This document shows positions 33,083 to 40,778 of a DNA stretch of 64,000 nucleotides, piece by piece. Every line of letters begins with the position of its first letter. Positions within the stretch are counted from its first letter, which is position 1. A program made the translations under genes and the position numbers. This stretch comes from Maribacter stanieri (GTDB lineage: Bacteria > Bacteroidota > Bacteroidia > Flavobacteriales > Flavobacteriaceae): NCBI RefSeq assembly GCF_900112245.1, contig NZ_FOYX01000002.1, forward strand, positions 558,001 to 622,000, written 5' to 3'. The notes beneath the pieces were generated by a model. The model searched no databases and was not told the origin of the DNA. It worked only from the letters and a program-made list of their open reading frames with translations.

Positions 33083-34165
33083 ATGAAAAATAAAAAATAT
33101 ATAATCACGGCAATTTTAGGAGCAACAATCCTAATCTCTAGTTGTGGAAGCGAAGATAAAAAAGCTGTAGTTGATAACTCGCCAGCTATAGCCGTTCAAA
33201 TAAAAACTGTTTCTGAAGATAGTAGTAGTCCGTTTTTAACCGTAAGTGGAAAAATTGAAGCCGCTAAAAGTGCAAATATTAGTACCCGTATGATGGGGTA
33301 TGTAGATAAGATATATGTAAATGTTGGTGATAAAGTGAATAAAGGTCAATTATTAATGAGTGTTAATAATGCTGATGTATCGGCTCAATTAGCACAGGTA
33401 AATGCAGGAATCACTGAAGCTGAAGCTGCTTTTACTAATGCCGAAAAGGACTTTAATAGATTTTCAACTTTATTTAAAGAAAACAGTGCTTCACAGAAAG
33501 AACTAGATGATATCACAGCCAATTATAACATGGCTAAGGCACGCTTAGAGTCTGCTAAACAAATGAGAAACGGTGTAAATGCACAAATGGGTTATGCGAA
33601 TATTCGTGCTCCTTTTAATGGTGTGGTCACCAATAAATTCATTAGTGCAGGTGATATGGCAAACCCAGGTATGCCTTTACTAGAAGTAGAATCTCCAGGA
33701 AAATATCAAGTTTTGGCAATGGTTCCGGAATCTGAAATTCTTGCTGTTAAAAATGATACTGAGGTTACCGTTCAGGTAAAAGCTTTAAATGAGAGTGTAA
33801 AAGGTAAGGTAACAGAAGTGAGTACTTCTTCTAAAAATACAGGAGGTCAATATTTGGTAAAGGTAATACTAGACAAAACCGATGCTCAGATTTTATCTGG
33901 TATGTACGCAACCGTACAATTTCCCGTAGCACGAAAAACAACAAGTTCTGCCGTAATGATACCTGTACAAGCCATTGTTAAGAAAGGTCAATTATCCGGA
34001 ATTTATACCGTGAGCCAAAGCAACACAGCCTTATTACGTTGGTTGCGATTGGGAAGAACTTTTGGTGATCAAGTAGAAGTATTATCAGGACTATCGGCAG
34101 ATGAACAATATATAGTTTCTGCAGAAGGAAAATTATTTAACGGAGCAAAAATCTCCAATCAATAA
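33083..34165 (+). CDS. RND efflux periplasmic adaptor (membrane-fusion lipoprotein)
   Basis: 360 residues with a lipoprotein signal (lipobox LISSC, C21). Order of domains: barrel-sandwich half (ARMMGYVDKIYVNVGDKVNKGQ-type lipoyl motif, about 68-95), alpha-hairpin (about 100-160, TEAEAAFTNAEKDFNRF...), second lipoyl half (YANIRAPFNGVV), beta-barrel and membrane-proximal domain. It links the inner-membrane pump to TolC. It is 32 bp after the TolC gene. Between its stop and the pump gene lies an unusual GC-rich structured element. Confidence 0.9.
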   Translation: MKNKKYIITAILGATILISSCGSEDKKAVVDNSPAIAVQIKTVSEDSSSPFLTVSGKIEAAKSANISTRMMGYVDKIYVNVGDKVNKGQLLMSVNNADVSAQLAQVNAGITEAEAAFTNAEKDFNRFSTLFKENSASQKELDDITANYNMAKARLESAKQMRNGVNAQMGYANIRAPFNGVVTNKFISAGDMANPGMPLLEVESPGKYQVLAMVPESEILAVKNDTEVTVQVKALNESVKGKVTEVSTSSKNTGGQYLVKVILDKTDAQILSGMYATVQFPVARKTTSSAVMIPVQAIVKKGQLSGIYTVSQSNTALLRWLRLGRTFGDQVEVLSGLSADEQYIVSAEGKLFNGAKISNQ

Positions 34166-34166
34166 A

Positions 34167-34269
34167 CGAGTCTGGGTTAGGGAATGAAGCGGTTACCCCA
34201 CAGGCACTTTTTGTGCCGAGGAGTATGAGCGGAAAGCCCGACCGCCTGCCAACCGGCAGGTGGTAACAC
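34167..34269 (+). repeat. GC-rich hairpin element between adaptor and pump genes
   Basis: About 100 bp of clearly higher GC than its surroundings. It contains a hairpin ggcac/gtgcc (34203-34217), a 9-bp stem ccgcctgcc/ggcaggtgg with aacc loop (34242-34263, one G-U) and an enclosing inverted repeat gttacc/ggtaac (34192-34197 and 34262-34267). This looks like a REP-type dispersed palindromic element or a structured leader for the pump mRNA. No second copy is seen in the window, so the repeat status is inferred from composition and structure only. Confidence 0.5.
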
Positions 34270-34289
34270 ACAAATAAAATATAGAAATA

Positions 34290-37200
34290 ATGAAGGAAGG
34301 TTTAGCTGGTAAAATTGCCAAATTATTTATAGGCAGCAAGTTAACGGTATTACTCATGATTGTTTTCATGGTCGTTGGGGTGTACAGTTCGTTTTTGATT
34401 CCGAGGGAAGAAGAACCACAAATTGACGTGCCAATGGCAGACATATTTGTAGGCTACCCTGGTGCGAGTCCTGCTGAAGTAGAATCTCGTGTTATTAAGC
34501 CTTTAGAGAAATTAATCTCGAACATTAAAGGTGTAGAATATGTGTATTCAACATCTATGAAAGAACAGGGTATGGTCATTGTTCAGTTTTACGTGGGCGA
34601 AGACATAGAGCGTTCTTTTGTGAAATTATACAATGAAATTAATAAGCATATGGATATTATGCCGCAGGGCGTAACATTCCCATTGGTAAAAACCCGTGCT
34701 ATTGATGACGTGCCTATGCTTGGACTTACCTTATGGAGCGAAAACTATGACGGGTACCAGTTGAGCCAAATGGCACAGGAGCTAGAAAGCGAAATTAAAA
34801 AAGTAAATGATGTAGCTACTACCCATAAAATTGGTAATCAAGATCGTCAATTACGTGTGGTTTTAGATAAGGATAAACTAGCCGCCAGTGGCTTAGATTT
34901 CTTATCTGTTTCTGAAATGATTAAGGCTAACAATGCTCAATTGAGCTCTGGTAGTTTTGATAAGAATGATACCGAGTTTTTGGTAAATACCGGTAATTTT
35001 TTGGCTTCTGTTACCGATGTTGAAAACCTTGTGGTTGGTGTACAACAGAACCAGCCAATTTATTTAAAACAAATTGCGAGCATTATAGACGGACCAGAAG
35101 TTCCTCAAAGTTATGTGTCGTTAGGTTTTGGTCAAGCAAGCGATAAGGTATCAGATTATAAATCTGAATACCCAGCGGTTACCATTTCGGTAGCAAAAAG
35201 AAAAGGTGCCGATGCAATGAAAATTGCAGATATCGTTATTGATAAAGTTGACCATTTACGTACGACACTTATCCCAGATGATGTTCACGTAGAAATCACT
35301 AGAAACTATGGAGAAACGGCATCTCATAAAGTGTCCGAACTTTTATTACACTTAATAGGGTCTATAATTGCGGTAACATTAGTGGTTATGTTAGCAATGG
35401 GCTGGCGTGGTGGTTTGGTCGTATTTTTATCCGTACCCATTACATTTGCTTTGACGTTGTTGAGTTATTATATGCTTGACTACACCTTAAACAGAATTAC
35501 ATTATTTGCCTTGGTTTTTGTAACAGGTATTGTGGTAGATGACTCCATTATTATAGCCGAGAATATGCACCGGCATTTTAAGATGAAACGCCTACCCTTT
35601 AAACAGGCGGCACTCTATGCTATTAACGAAGTCGGTAACCCAACTATTTTAGCAACGTTTACCGTTATAGCTTCTGTACTACCTATGGCATTCGTATCTG
35701 GACTTATGGGTCCATATATGGCACCTATGCCTATTGGGGCTTCTATTGCCATGATCTTATCTCTTTTTGTTGCCTTGACCATAACGCCTTATTTAGGGTA
35801 TATTTTCTTGAGAGAAAAAGATAAAAAAGGTGAAGTTGAAAAGAAAGAAAAGCCATTAGAGGAAACCTTTATTTACAGAATTTATAATAAATATGAACGC
35901 CCTCTAATTGAAAACAAAAGCAAACGTTGGTTGTTTTTAGGACTGACTTTTTTAATGCTAATGGGATCAATGGTATTGTTTTTCACCAAATCTGTAGCTG
36001 TAAAAATGTTGCCTTTTGACAACAAAAATGAGTTTCAAGTGGTTATTGATATGCCAGAAGGCACCACCCTTGAACGCACAGGTGTGGTTGCTCAAGAAAT
36101 TGCTCAATATTTATCTTCTAGACCAGAGGTTGTTAATTACCAAAACTATGTAGGTACCTCTGCCCCTATTACCTTTAACGGTTTGGTTCGTCATTATGAT
36201 TTACGTGGTGGTAGTAATATGGCAGATATTCAAGTAAACCTTATTGATAAAGACGAACGTTCTGCGCAGAGTCATGATATTGCAAGTTTACTACGTCCAG
36301 ATATACAGAAAATAGCTGCTAAATACAATGCCAATGTTAAGTTGGTTGAAGTTCCGCCAGGACCTCCTGTGCTTTCTACAATTGTAGCTGAAGTTTATGG
36401 GCCTGATTATGAGGAACAGATTAAAATTGCGAGTAGTGTTAAAAATATCTTGAAAAACACTGATGATGTTGTTGATATCGATTGGCTAGTAGAAGCTGAC
36501 CAAACTGAATATAAATTCGAAATCAACAAAGAGAAAGCAATGCTTTATGGTGTGGCACCACAGCAAATTGCCTATACCATGAACATGGCATTATCCAATA
36601 GAGCCATAACTAATTTATACGATGAAAATGCTAGCAACCAAGTAGGTTTACTATTGGCTTTAGATGAAAAGGAGAAATCAACAATTTCAGATATTTCACA
36701 GTTAAAGATTACTTCTAAACAGGGTAATATGGTACCTATTGCAGATTTAGTTGATATTAAAGAAACCATAAGTGCTAAAAGTATTTACCGCAAAAATCAA
36801 AAACGCGTGGTATATGTAATGGCAGATATGGCAGGAGAATTAGAGAGCCCCGCATATGCTATTTTGGGTATGGAAGAAAAGCTTAAAGAAATAGCATTGC
36901 CTAAAGGATATCAAATTACCGAAATGTACTTAGGTCAACCTGAGTTTGAAGATGACTATACCGTTAAATGGGATGGTGAATGGCAAATTACTCTTGAAGT
37001 ATTCCGTGATTTAGGAATTGCCTTTATGGGAGCCATCATCTTAATTTATATTTTAATTGTAGGATGGTTCCAAAACTTTAAAGCACCTATTGTAATGATG
37101 GTAGCCATACCATTATCATTAATTGGAATTATTTTAGGTCACTGGATTATGGGCGCATTTTTTACCGCTACTTCATTTATTGGAATGATTGCCCTTGCTG

Positions 37201-37511
37201 GTATTATGGTACGAAATTCGGTACTACTTATAGATTTCATTAATCTACGTTTAGCCGAAGGTGTGCCCTTAAAACAAGCTGCTATTGAAGCTGGTGCGGT
37301 ACGTACCACTCCAATTTTGCTTACTGCAGGCACCGTAGTTATTGGAGCTTTCGTAATCTTATTTGATCCTATTTTTCAAGGTCTTGCGATTTCATTGATG
37401 GGAGGTACTATTGTATCTACAGTTCTAACCTTATTGGTGGTACCATTGGTGTATTATATGATAGAAAAAAAGAATTATCCTGAAACGGATAGTACAGAAA
37501 ATAACAAATAA
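34290..37511 (+). CDS. RND-family inner-membrane efflux pump
   Basis: 1073 residues in the AcrB/MexB layout: helix 1, large periplasmic loop, helices 2-7, second loop, last five helices. Transport helix 4 shows FVTGIVVDDSIIIAEN, with the paired acidic residues of the proton relay (the two Asp of VVDDS). FIGMIALAGIMVRNSVLLIDF marks the second half. Substrate cannot be told; the loop sequences lack a Met-rich metal pattern like CusA. It is under the same Crp/Fnr promoter as its TolC and adaptor partners, so the efflux is switched with the sulfur genes. Confidence 0.93.
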   Translation: MKEGLAGKIAKLFIGSKLTVLLMIVFMVVGVYSSFLIPREEEPQIDVPMADIFVGYPGASPAEVESRVIKPLEKLISNIKGVEYVYSTSMKEQGMVIVQFYVGEDIERSFVKLYNEINKHMDIMPQGVTFPLVKTRAIDDVPMLGLTLWSENYDGYQLSQMAQELESEIKKVNDVATTHKIGNQDRQLRVVLDKDKLAASGLDFLSVSEMIKANNAQLSSGSFDKNDTEFLVNTGNFLASVTDVENLVVGVQQNQPIYLKQIASIIDGPEVPQSYVSLGFGQASDKVSDYKSEYPAVTISVAKRKGADAMKIADIVIDKVDHLRTTLIPDDVHVEITRNYGETASHKVSELLLHLIGSIIAVTLVVMLAMGWRGGLVVFLSVPITFALTLLSYYMLDYTLNRITLFALVFVTGIVVDDSIIIAENMHRHFKMKRLPFKQAALYAINEVGNPTILATFTVIASVLPMAFVSGLMGPYMAPMPIGASIAMILSLFVALTITPYLGYIFLREKDKKGEVEKKEKPLEETFIYRIYNKYERPLIENKSKRWLFLGLTFLMLMGSMVLFFTKSVAVKMLPFDNKNEFQVVIDMPEGTTLERTGVVAQEIAQYLSSRPEVVNYQNYVGTSAPITFNGLVRHYDLRGGSNMADIQVNLIDKDERSAQSHDIASLLRPDIQKIAAKYNANVKLVEVPPGPPVLSTIVAEVYGPDYEEQIKIASSVKNILKNTDDVVDIDWLVEADQTEYKFEINKEKAMLYGVAPQQIAYTMNMALSNRAITNLYDENASNQVGLLLALDEKEKSTISDISQLKITSKQGNMVPIADLVDIKETISAKSIYRKNQKRVVYVMADMAGELESPAYAILGMEEKLKEIALPKGYQITEMYLGQPEFEDDYTVKWDGEWQITLEVFRDLGIAFMGAIILIYILIVGWFQNFKAPIVMMVAIPLSLIGIILGHWIMGAFFTATSFIGMIALAGIMVRNSVLLIDFINLRLAEGVPLKQAAIEAGAVRTTPILLTAGTVVIGAFVILFDPIFQGLAISLMGGTIVSTVLTLLVVPLVYYMIEKKNYPETDSTENNK

Positions 37512-37520
37512 AAAATTCAG

Positions 37521-37553
37521 GAATCAACAGCACTTTAGTGGTGTTGTTGATTC
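37521..37553 (+). terminator. Hairpin after the RND pump gene
   Basis: Stem gaatcaacagcac / gtgttgttgattc (13 bp, one G-U) with a 7-nt loop, 9 bp after the stop, then ttct. It may be leaky, since the DUF2892 gene follows within 20 bp. Confidence 0.68.
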
Positions 37554-37571
37554 TTCTAAAAATAGAATAAC

Positions 37572-37757
37572 ATGTTAAACACATATTTTAGAGTTATAGT
37601 AGGTACAATGGTTTTATTGAGTGTTGTATTAGCTGTCTATGTAAATATCAACTGGCTATGGTTCATCGTTTTTATAGGTGTAAATATTATACAGTCGGCT
37701 TTTACGAAATGGTGCTTATTAGAGACTATTCTTAAAAAATTCGGAATTAAAAATTAG
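37572..37757 (+). CDS. Small DUF2892 membrane protein (second copy)
   Basis: 61 residues: MLNTYFRVIVGTMVLLSVVL, a second helix (NWLWFIVFIGVNIIQSAFT) and KWCLLETILKKFGIK with one Cys, the short form of DUF2892 seen in YgaP and in sulfur gene clusters. It follows the RND operon, separated by a hairpin, and precedes the YeeE/YedE genes. Unlike the copy at 15679 it retains only one of the two C-terminal Cys. Confidence 0.82.
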   Translation: MLNTYFRVIVGTMVLLSVVLAVYVNINWLWFIVFIGVNIIQSAFTKWCLLETILKKFGIKN

Positions 37758-37954
37758 TGAAATATTTAATTCATGTGATTTGAAACATGATTAATACTGT
37801 GTTAAACTTGTAAAGCTGGTCTTATCATTAAAAAAATAAAAAAGCAGCTCATCATTTACTCATAACATACCGAATTTCAGAATTTTACACTACCTAAACT
37901 TCCTATCGCAATTAGGTCTCTAATTCAGAAAATAGTAATTCATTTAAGTTAATG

Positions 37955-38008
37955 TCATTCTTATGTAACCTTGGTTACATAAGAATGATTTTCTTTGCGC
38001 TTTCTTTA
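37955..38008 (+). promoter_or_regulatory. Crp/Fnr operator inside a 34-bp perfect palindrome, before the YeeE/YedE genes
   Basis: The core GTAACCTTGGTTAC (37965-37978) lies in the centre of a perfect inverted repeat with 16-bp arms, 37955-37988. The sequence 33 bp on, TTTCTTTA (38001-38008), is a poor -7 match (4 of 6). The start codon is at 38037. Confidence 0.68.
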
Positions 38009-38036
38009 GCGGTTTTGAACTTGAATTAAATAGATA

Positions 38037-38597
38037 ATGAATTTACTATATGACCCATGGCCATGGTATGTGGCCGGACCTTTAATTGCCCTAACGATGT
38101 TTATTCTACTTTATGTAGGAAAACAATTTGGAATGTCTTCTAACCTTAGAACCATGTGTTCTATTGGTGGTGCTGGCAAATACTCAGATTTCTTCAAGTT
38201 TGATTGGCGAGCTCAACGGTGGAATTTGGTTGTTGTAGTTGGTGCTGTAATTGGCGGCTTTATCGCTTCCCAATTTATGTCTGATAATACAGTGAGAATT
38301 AATCCTGAAGTTGCTCAACAACTTTCTACCGATTACGGAATTGAAAGCTCCGGTGACGCATACTTACCAACAGAACTATTTGCTTCTGAACATCTTACAG
38401 ACCCATTTGTATTGGCAATTTTAATTATTGGCGGATTCATGGTGGGCTTTGGTGCTCGTTATGCCGGTGGTTGCACCAGTGGTCATGCCATATCTGGACT
38501 CAGTAATTTGCAGTTACCTTCTTTAATTGCCGTTATCGGATTTTTTATAGGTGGCTTAGTTATGATTCACCTTTTATTCCCTCTAATATTCAGTTAA
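38037..38597 (+). CDS. YeeE/YedE-family (TsuA-like) sulfur-compound transporter, first half
   Basis: 186 residues with about four helices. Cys positions match the thiosulfate-relay Cys of the family: C41 (TMCSIGG) and C146 in RYAGGCTSGHAISGL, the strongest YeeE signature. In TsuA such Cys pass thiosulfate through the membrane. Here the protein is half-length and the next gene supplies the other half. It belongs to the Crp/Fnr regulon by its palindrome. The substrate (thiosulfate or sulfane-sulfur species) is inferred from the family and surroundings. Confidence 0.87.
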   Translation: MNLLYDPWPWYVAGPLIALTMFILLYVGKQFGMSSNLRTMCSIGGAGKYSDFFKFDWRAQRWNLVVVVGAVIGGFIASQFMSDNTVRINPEVAQQLSTDYGIESSGDAYLPTELFASEHLTDPFVLAILIIGGFMVGFGARYAGGCTSGHAISGLSNLQLPSLIAVIGFFIGGLVMIHLLFPLIFS

Positions 38598-38598
38598 T

Positions 38599-39012
38599 AT
38601 GAAATATATAAGTTATTTAACTATAGGAATCTTTTTCGGTATCATCATGTATAAATCTGAAGCAGCATCGTGGTTTCGCATTTATGAAATGTTTCAATTT
38701 GGATCTTTCCACATGTATGGTATCATAGGCTCTGCACTTGTTATCGGTGTTATTGGTGTTCAAATCATCAAAAAATATAAAATAAAGGCCATTGGTGGCA
38801 ATGAGATGAATTTACATCCAAAGACCAAAAGTGTTGCCCGTTATTTAATTGGCGGTATTATTTTCGGATTAGGCTGGGCGTTGGCAGGTGCTTGCCCCGG
38901 ACCTATGTATGTGCTTGTTGGTGCAGGCTACTCCTCTATTCTTGTTGTTATTGGAGGTGCACTTTTAGGTACTTTAGTGTACGGATTAGTAAAAAATAAA
39001 TTACCCCACTAA
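38599..39012 (+). CDS. YeeE/YedE-family transporter, second half (DUF6691)
   Basis: 137 residues, about four helices, with the family motif GLGWALAGACPGPMY (C99). It begins 1 bp after the stop of the first half, so the two are translated together and probably form one two-subunit transporter. The transcript appears to end at a terminator located inside the convergent gene downstream (39107-39138). Confidence 0.87.
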   Translation: MKYISYLTIGIFFGIIMYKSEAASWFRIYEMFQFGSFHMYGIIGSALVIGVIGVQIIKKYKIKAIGGNEMNLHPKTKSVARYLIGGIIFGLGWALAGACPGPMYVLVGAGYSSILVVIGGALLGTLVYGLVKNKLPH

Positions 39013-39026
39013 ATTAATAAAGTGGT

Positions 39027-40778
39027 TTAGCCTTCGGCGGCTAGTTTTGGTGAAAGCCATAACCACCCTACCCCTAGCAGAAAGAGGATATAAAACAATA
39101 ATTGAGAAACAGGACGGTCCACAAAAACCGTCCTGTTTTTTTGAGTTTCGTTTGCGAATTGCTTTTTATTAGCTGCTATAATCATGGTACTAGTTAAAGC
39201 TTTCCAATCATTCTTTTCAAAAACATAATATGAAAAGTCTGTACTATCATTTTCAACTTGTAATGTATTCCACCCTATTTTCTTCGGATAAACAGTGCCT
39301 GAATAGTGACTTGGCAGTAATGCCTTTTGAACAAGTGATACCGAAATACTATCTTCATTTATAACACCCAACTCCTCTAAGTTTGTTCGAACTTCAAAAT
39401 GAAATGGCTCATCTTTTCTTGGAATTTTAGTGTTGGATTCCCATGAAACTGCCTGCCCTTTCTTCTTTGCAATCTTATCTAAAATGGTGGTCCATACACC
39501 ATGGTATACTTCACTTTTTCCATTCAACAAAAGCTGATAACTACTTAATAGTGATGTTGTTGCAATTTTTCCGTTACCCATTTGTCGATACGCAGCAAGG
39601 TTTGATACTCCGTCTAAATCAATGGGCTCTACTAATAATTGCTCATCAAACTGATACGGGTACTTTTCTGTTTCTGCAGCATAAATAGGTAATATCACAG
39701 TGTTAATCCTATCGCTTTTAAATTTGAAATAGGCATCGCTGCTTCGGGTATTAAAAAGGAAATCACTTGGTTGAATAAATAGTCCTAAACCATGCTCTGC
39801 TATACTCTTTTCAAATCTAGATTTGGCTGATTTCCCTAAACTCATATACGTTTCGGAATCTGTAATAACGATGTCAAAATTTTGCAATACCACATCAGTA
39901 AATTGATAAACCGGTTGTGTTGGCGTATTAAAATATTCAAACTTATATTTTCCTTTTGTCAATTGACTTCTAACAATGACTTCATGTCCAGATTCCGCCA
40001 AGAAATTCTTCAGATATTTTGTCTCAAACGTGGGGAAGGTATTTAAGATCAGAACACGTAATGGTTCTTTTTTTAGCACTTTTATTGGAATCGGATTCGT
40101 TTCTAAAATAACGCCAACACTATCTTTAACCGCTAATTGATAAACATAAGCTCCAGCTACTTTTGGACGAGTAGTTAGGTTAAAATCTACATTCTTATTT
40201 TCAATAAGCTGAATAGAATCTAACCCGTTACTTCTTGAATCTTGTAGTACTAAAAATGACTTTTCTATAGGAGTTGAATAACTACCTGAAACCTTTAATT
40301 CACATCCCAATACAAGTTGTTCTGTATAGTTCAATCTTGTAACTCCCATTGGCGCAGCATTTGGAATATAGGTTGTGGGAATACTATCGAACAAATAAAA
40401 ATCATACGGCTCAATACCATCACCAAGTACAATAACATTGGTAAGGGAATCAAGCTCTTTACGAATCAATTTTACAGGATTATAATCTAAAACCTTTATA
40501 CCCTTATAATAATTTAAAAGACTGTCTTTTACTACGGCATTATAATTATCGGTCAGCACTAATGCCTGACTATCATTAATCTCAACTTCTTTTGTGGGCT
40601 CTAGAATTAATATACCCAATGCCAAGATTGTTATCAAAGCCACAATAGAATTTACAACAAAACGACCCCTTTGTTTTGTTTGCCATTCTTTCCAAACATA
40701 AATATTAAAAACTACTAATCCGCAAAGTAAGATGGGGATTATAAGCTCTTTTTGTAAAAATGAGAAACCATCAATCAT
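39027..40778 (-). CDS. Membrane protein of the MoxR/BatA operon with a GATase-like domain
   Basis: 583 residues. Two helices at the N-terminus (about 12-30 and 42-60), a large soluble region and a C-terminal helix (QLLFYILFLLGVGWLWL). The middle (about 235-400: LRVLILNTFPTFETKYLKNFLAESGHEVIVRSQ... FDIVITDSETYMSL) looks like the class I glutamine-amidotransferase-like fold found in Bacteroidota proteins of this operon, without a recognisable catalytic Cys. It overlaps the upstream gene by 8 bp. Function unknown; probably part of a MoxR-assisted envelope complex. Confidence 0.7.
   Translation of the reverse strand: MIDGFSFLQKELIIPILLCGLVVFNIYVWKEWQTKQRGRFVVNSIVALITILALGILILEPTKEVEINDSQALVLTDNYNAVVKDSLLNYYKGIKVLDYNPVKLIRKELDSLTNVIVLGDGIEPYDFYLFDSIPTTYIPNAAPMGVTRLNYTEQLVLGCELKVSGSYSTPIEKSFLVLQDSRSNGLDSIQLIENKNVDFNLTTRPKVAGAYVYQLAVKDSVGVILETNPIPIKVLKKEPLRVLILNTFPTFETKYLKNFLAESGHEVIVRSQLTKGKYKFEYFNTPTQPVYQFTDVVLQNFDIVITDSETYMSLGKSAKSRFEKSIAEHGLGLFIQPSDFLFNTRSSDAYFKFKSDRINTVILPIYAAETEKYPYQFDEQLLVEPIDLDGVSNLAAYRQMGNGKIATTSLLSSYQLLLNGKSEVYHGVWTTILDKIAKKKGQAVSWESNTKIPRKDEPFHFEVRTNLEELGVINEDSISVSLVQKALLPSHYSGTVYPKKIGWNTLQVENDSTDFSYYVFEKNDWKALTSTMIIAANKKQFANETQKNRTVFVDRPVSQLLFYILFLLGVGWLWLSPKLAAEG
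39107..39138 (+). terminator. Plus-strand terminator inside the convergent gene
   Basis: 12-bp perfect stem aaacaggacggt / accgtcctgttt, 8-nt loop, then tttt on the plus strand. It follows the YeeE/YedE operon by about 95 bp and lies within the last 112 bp of the minus-strand coding region. Confidence 0.7.
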
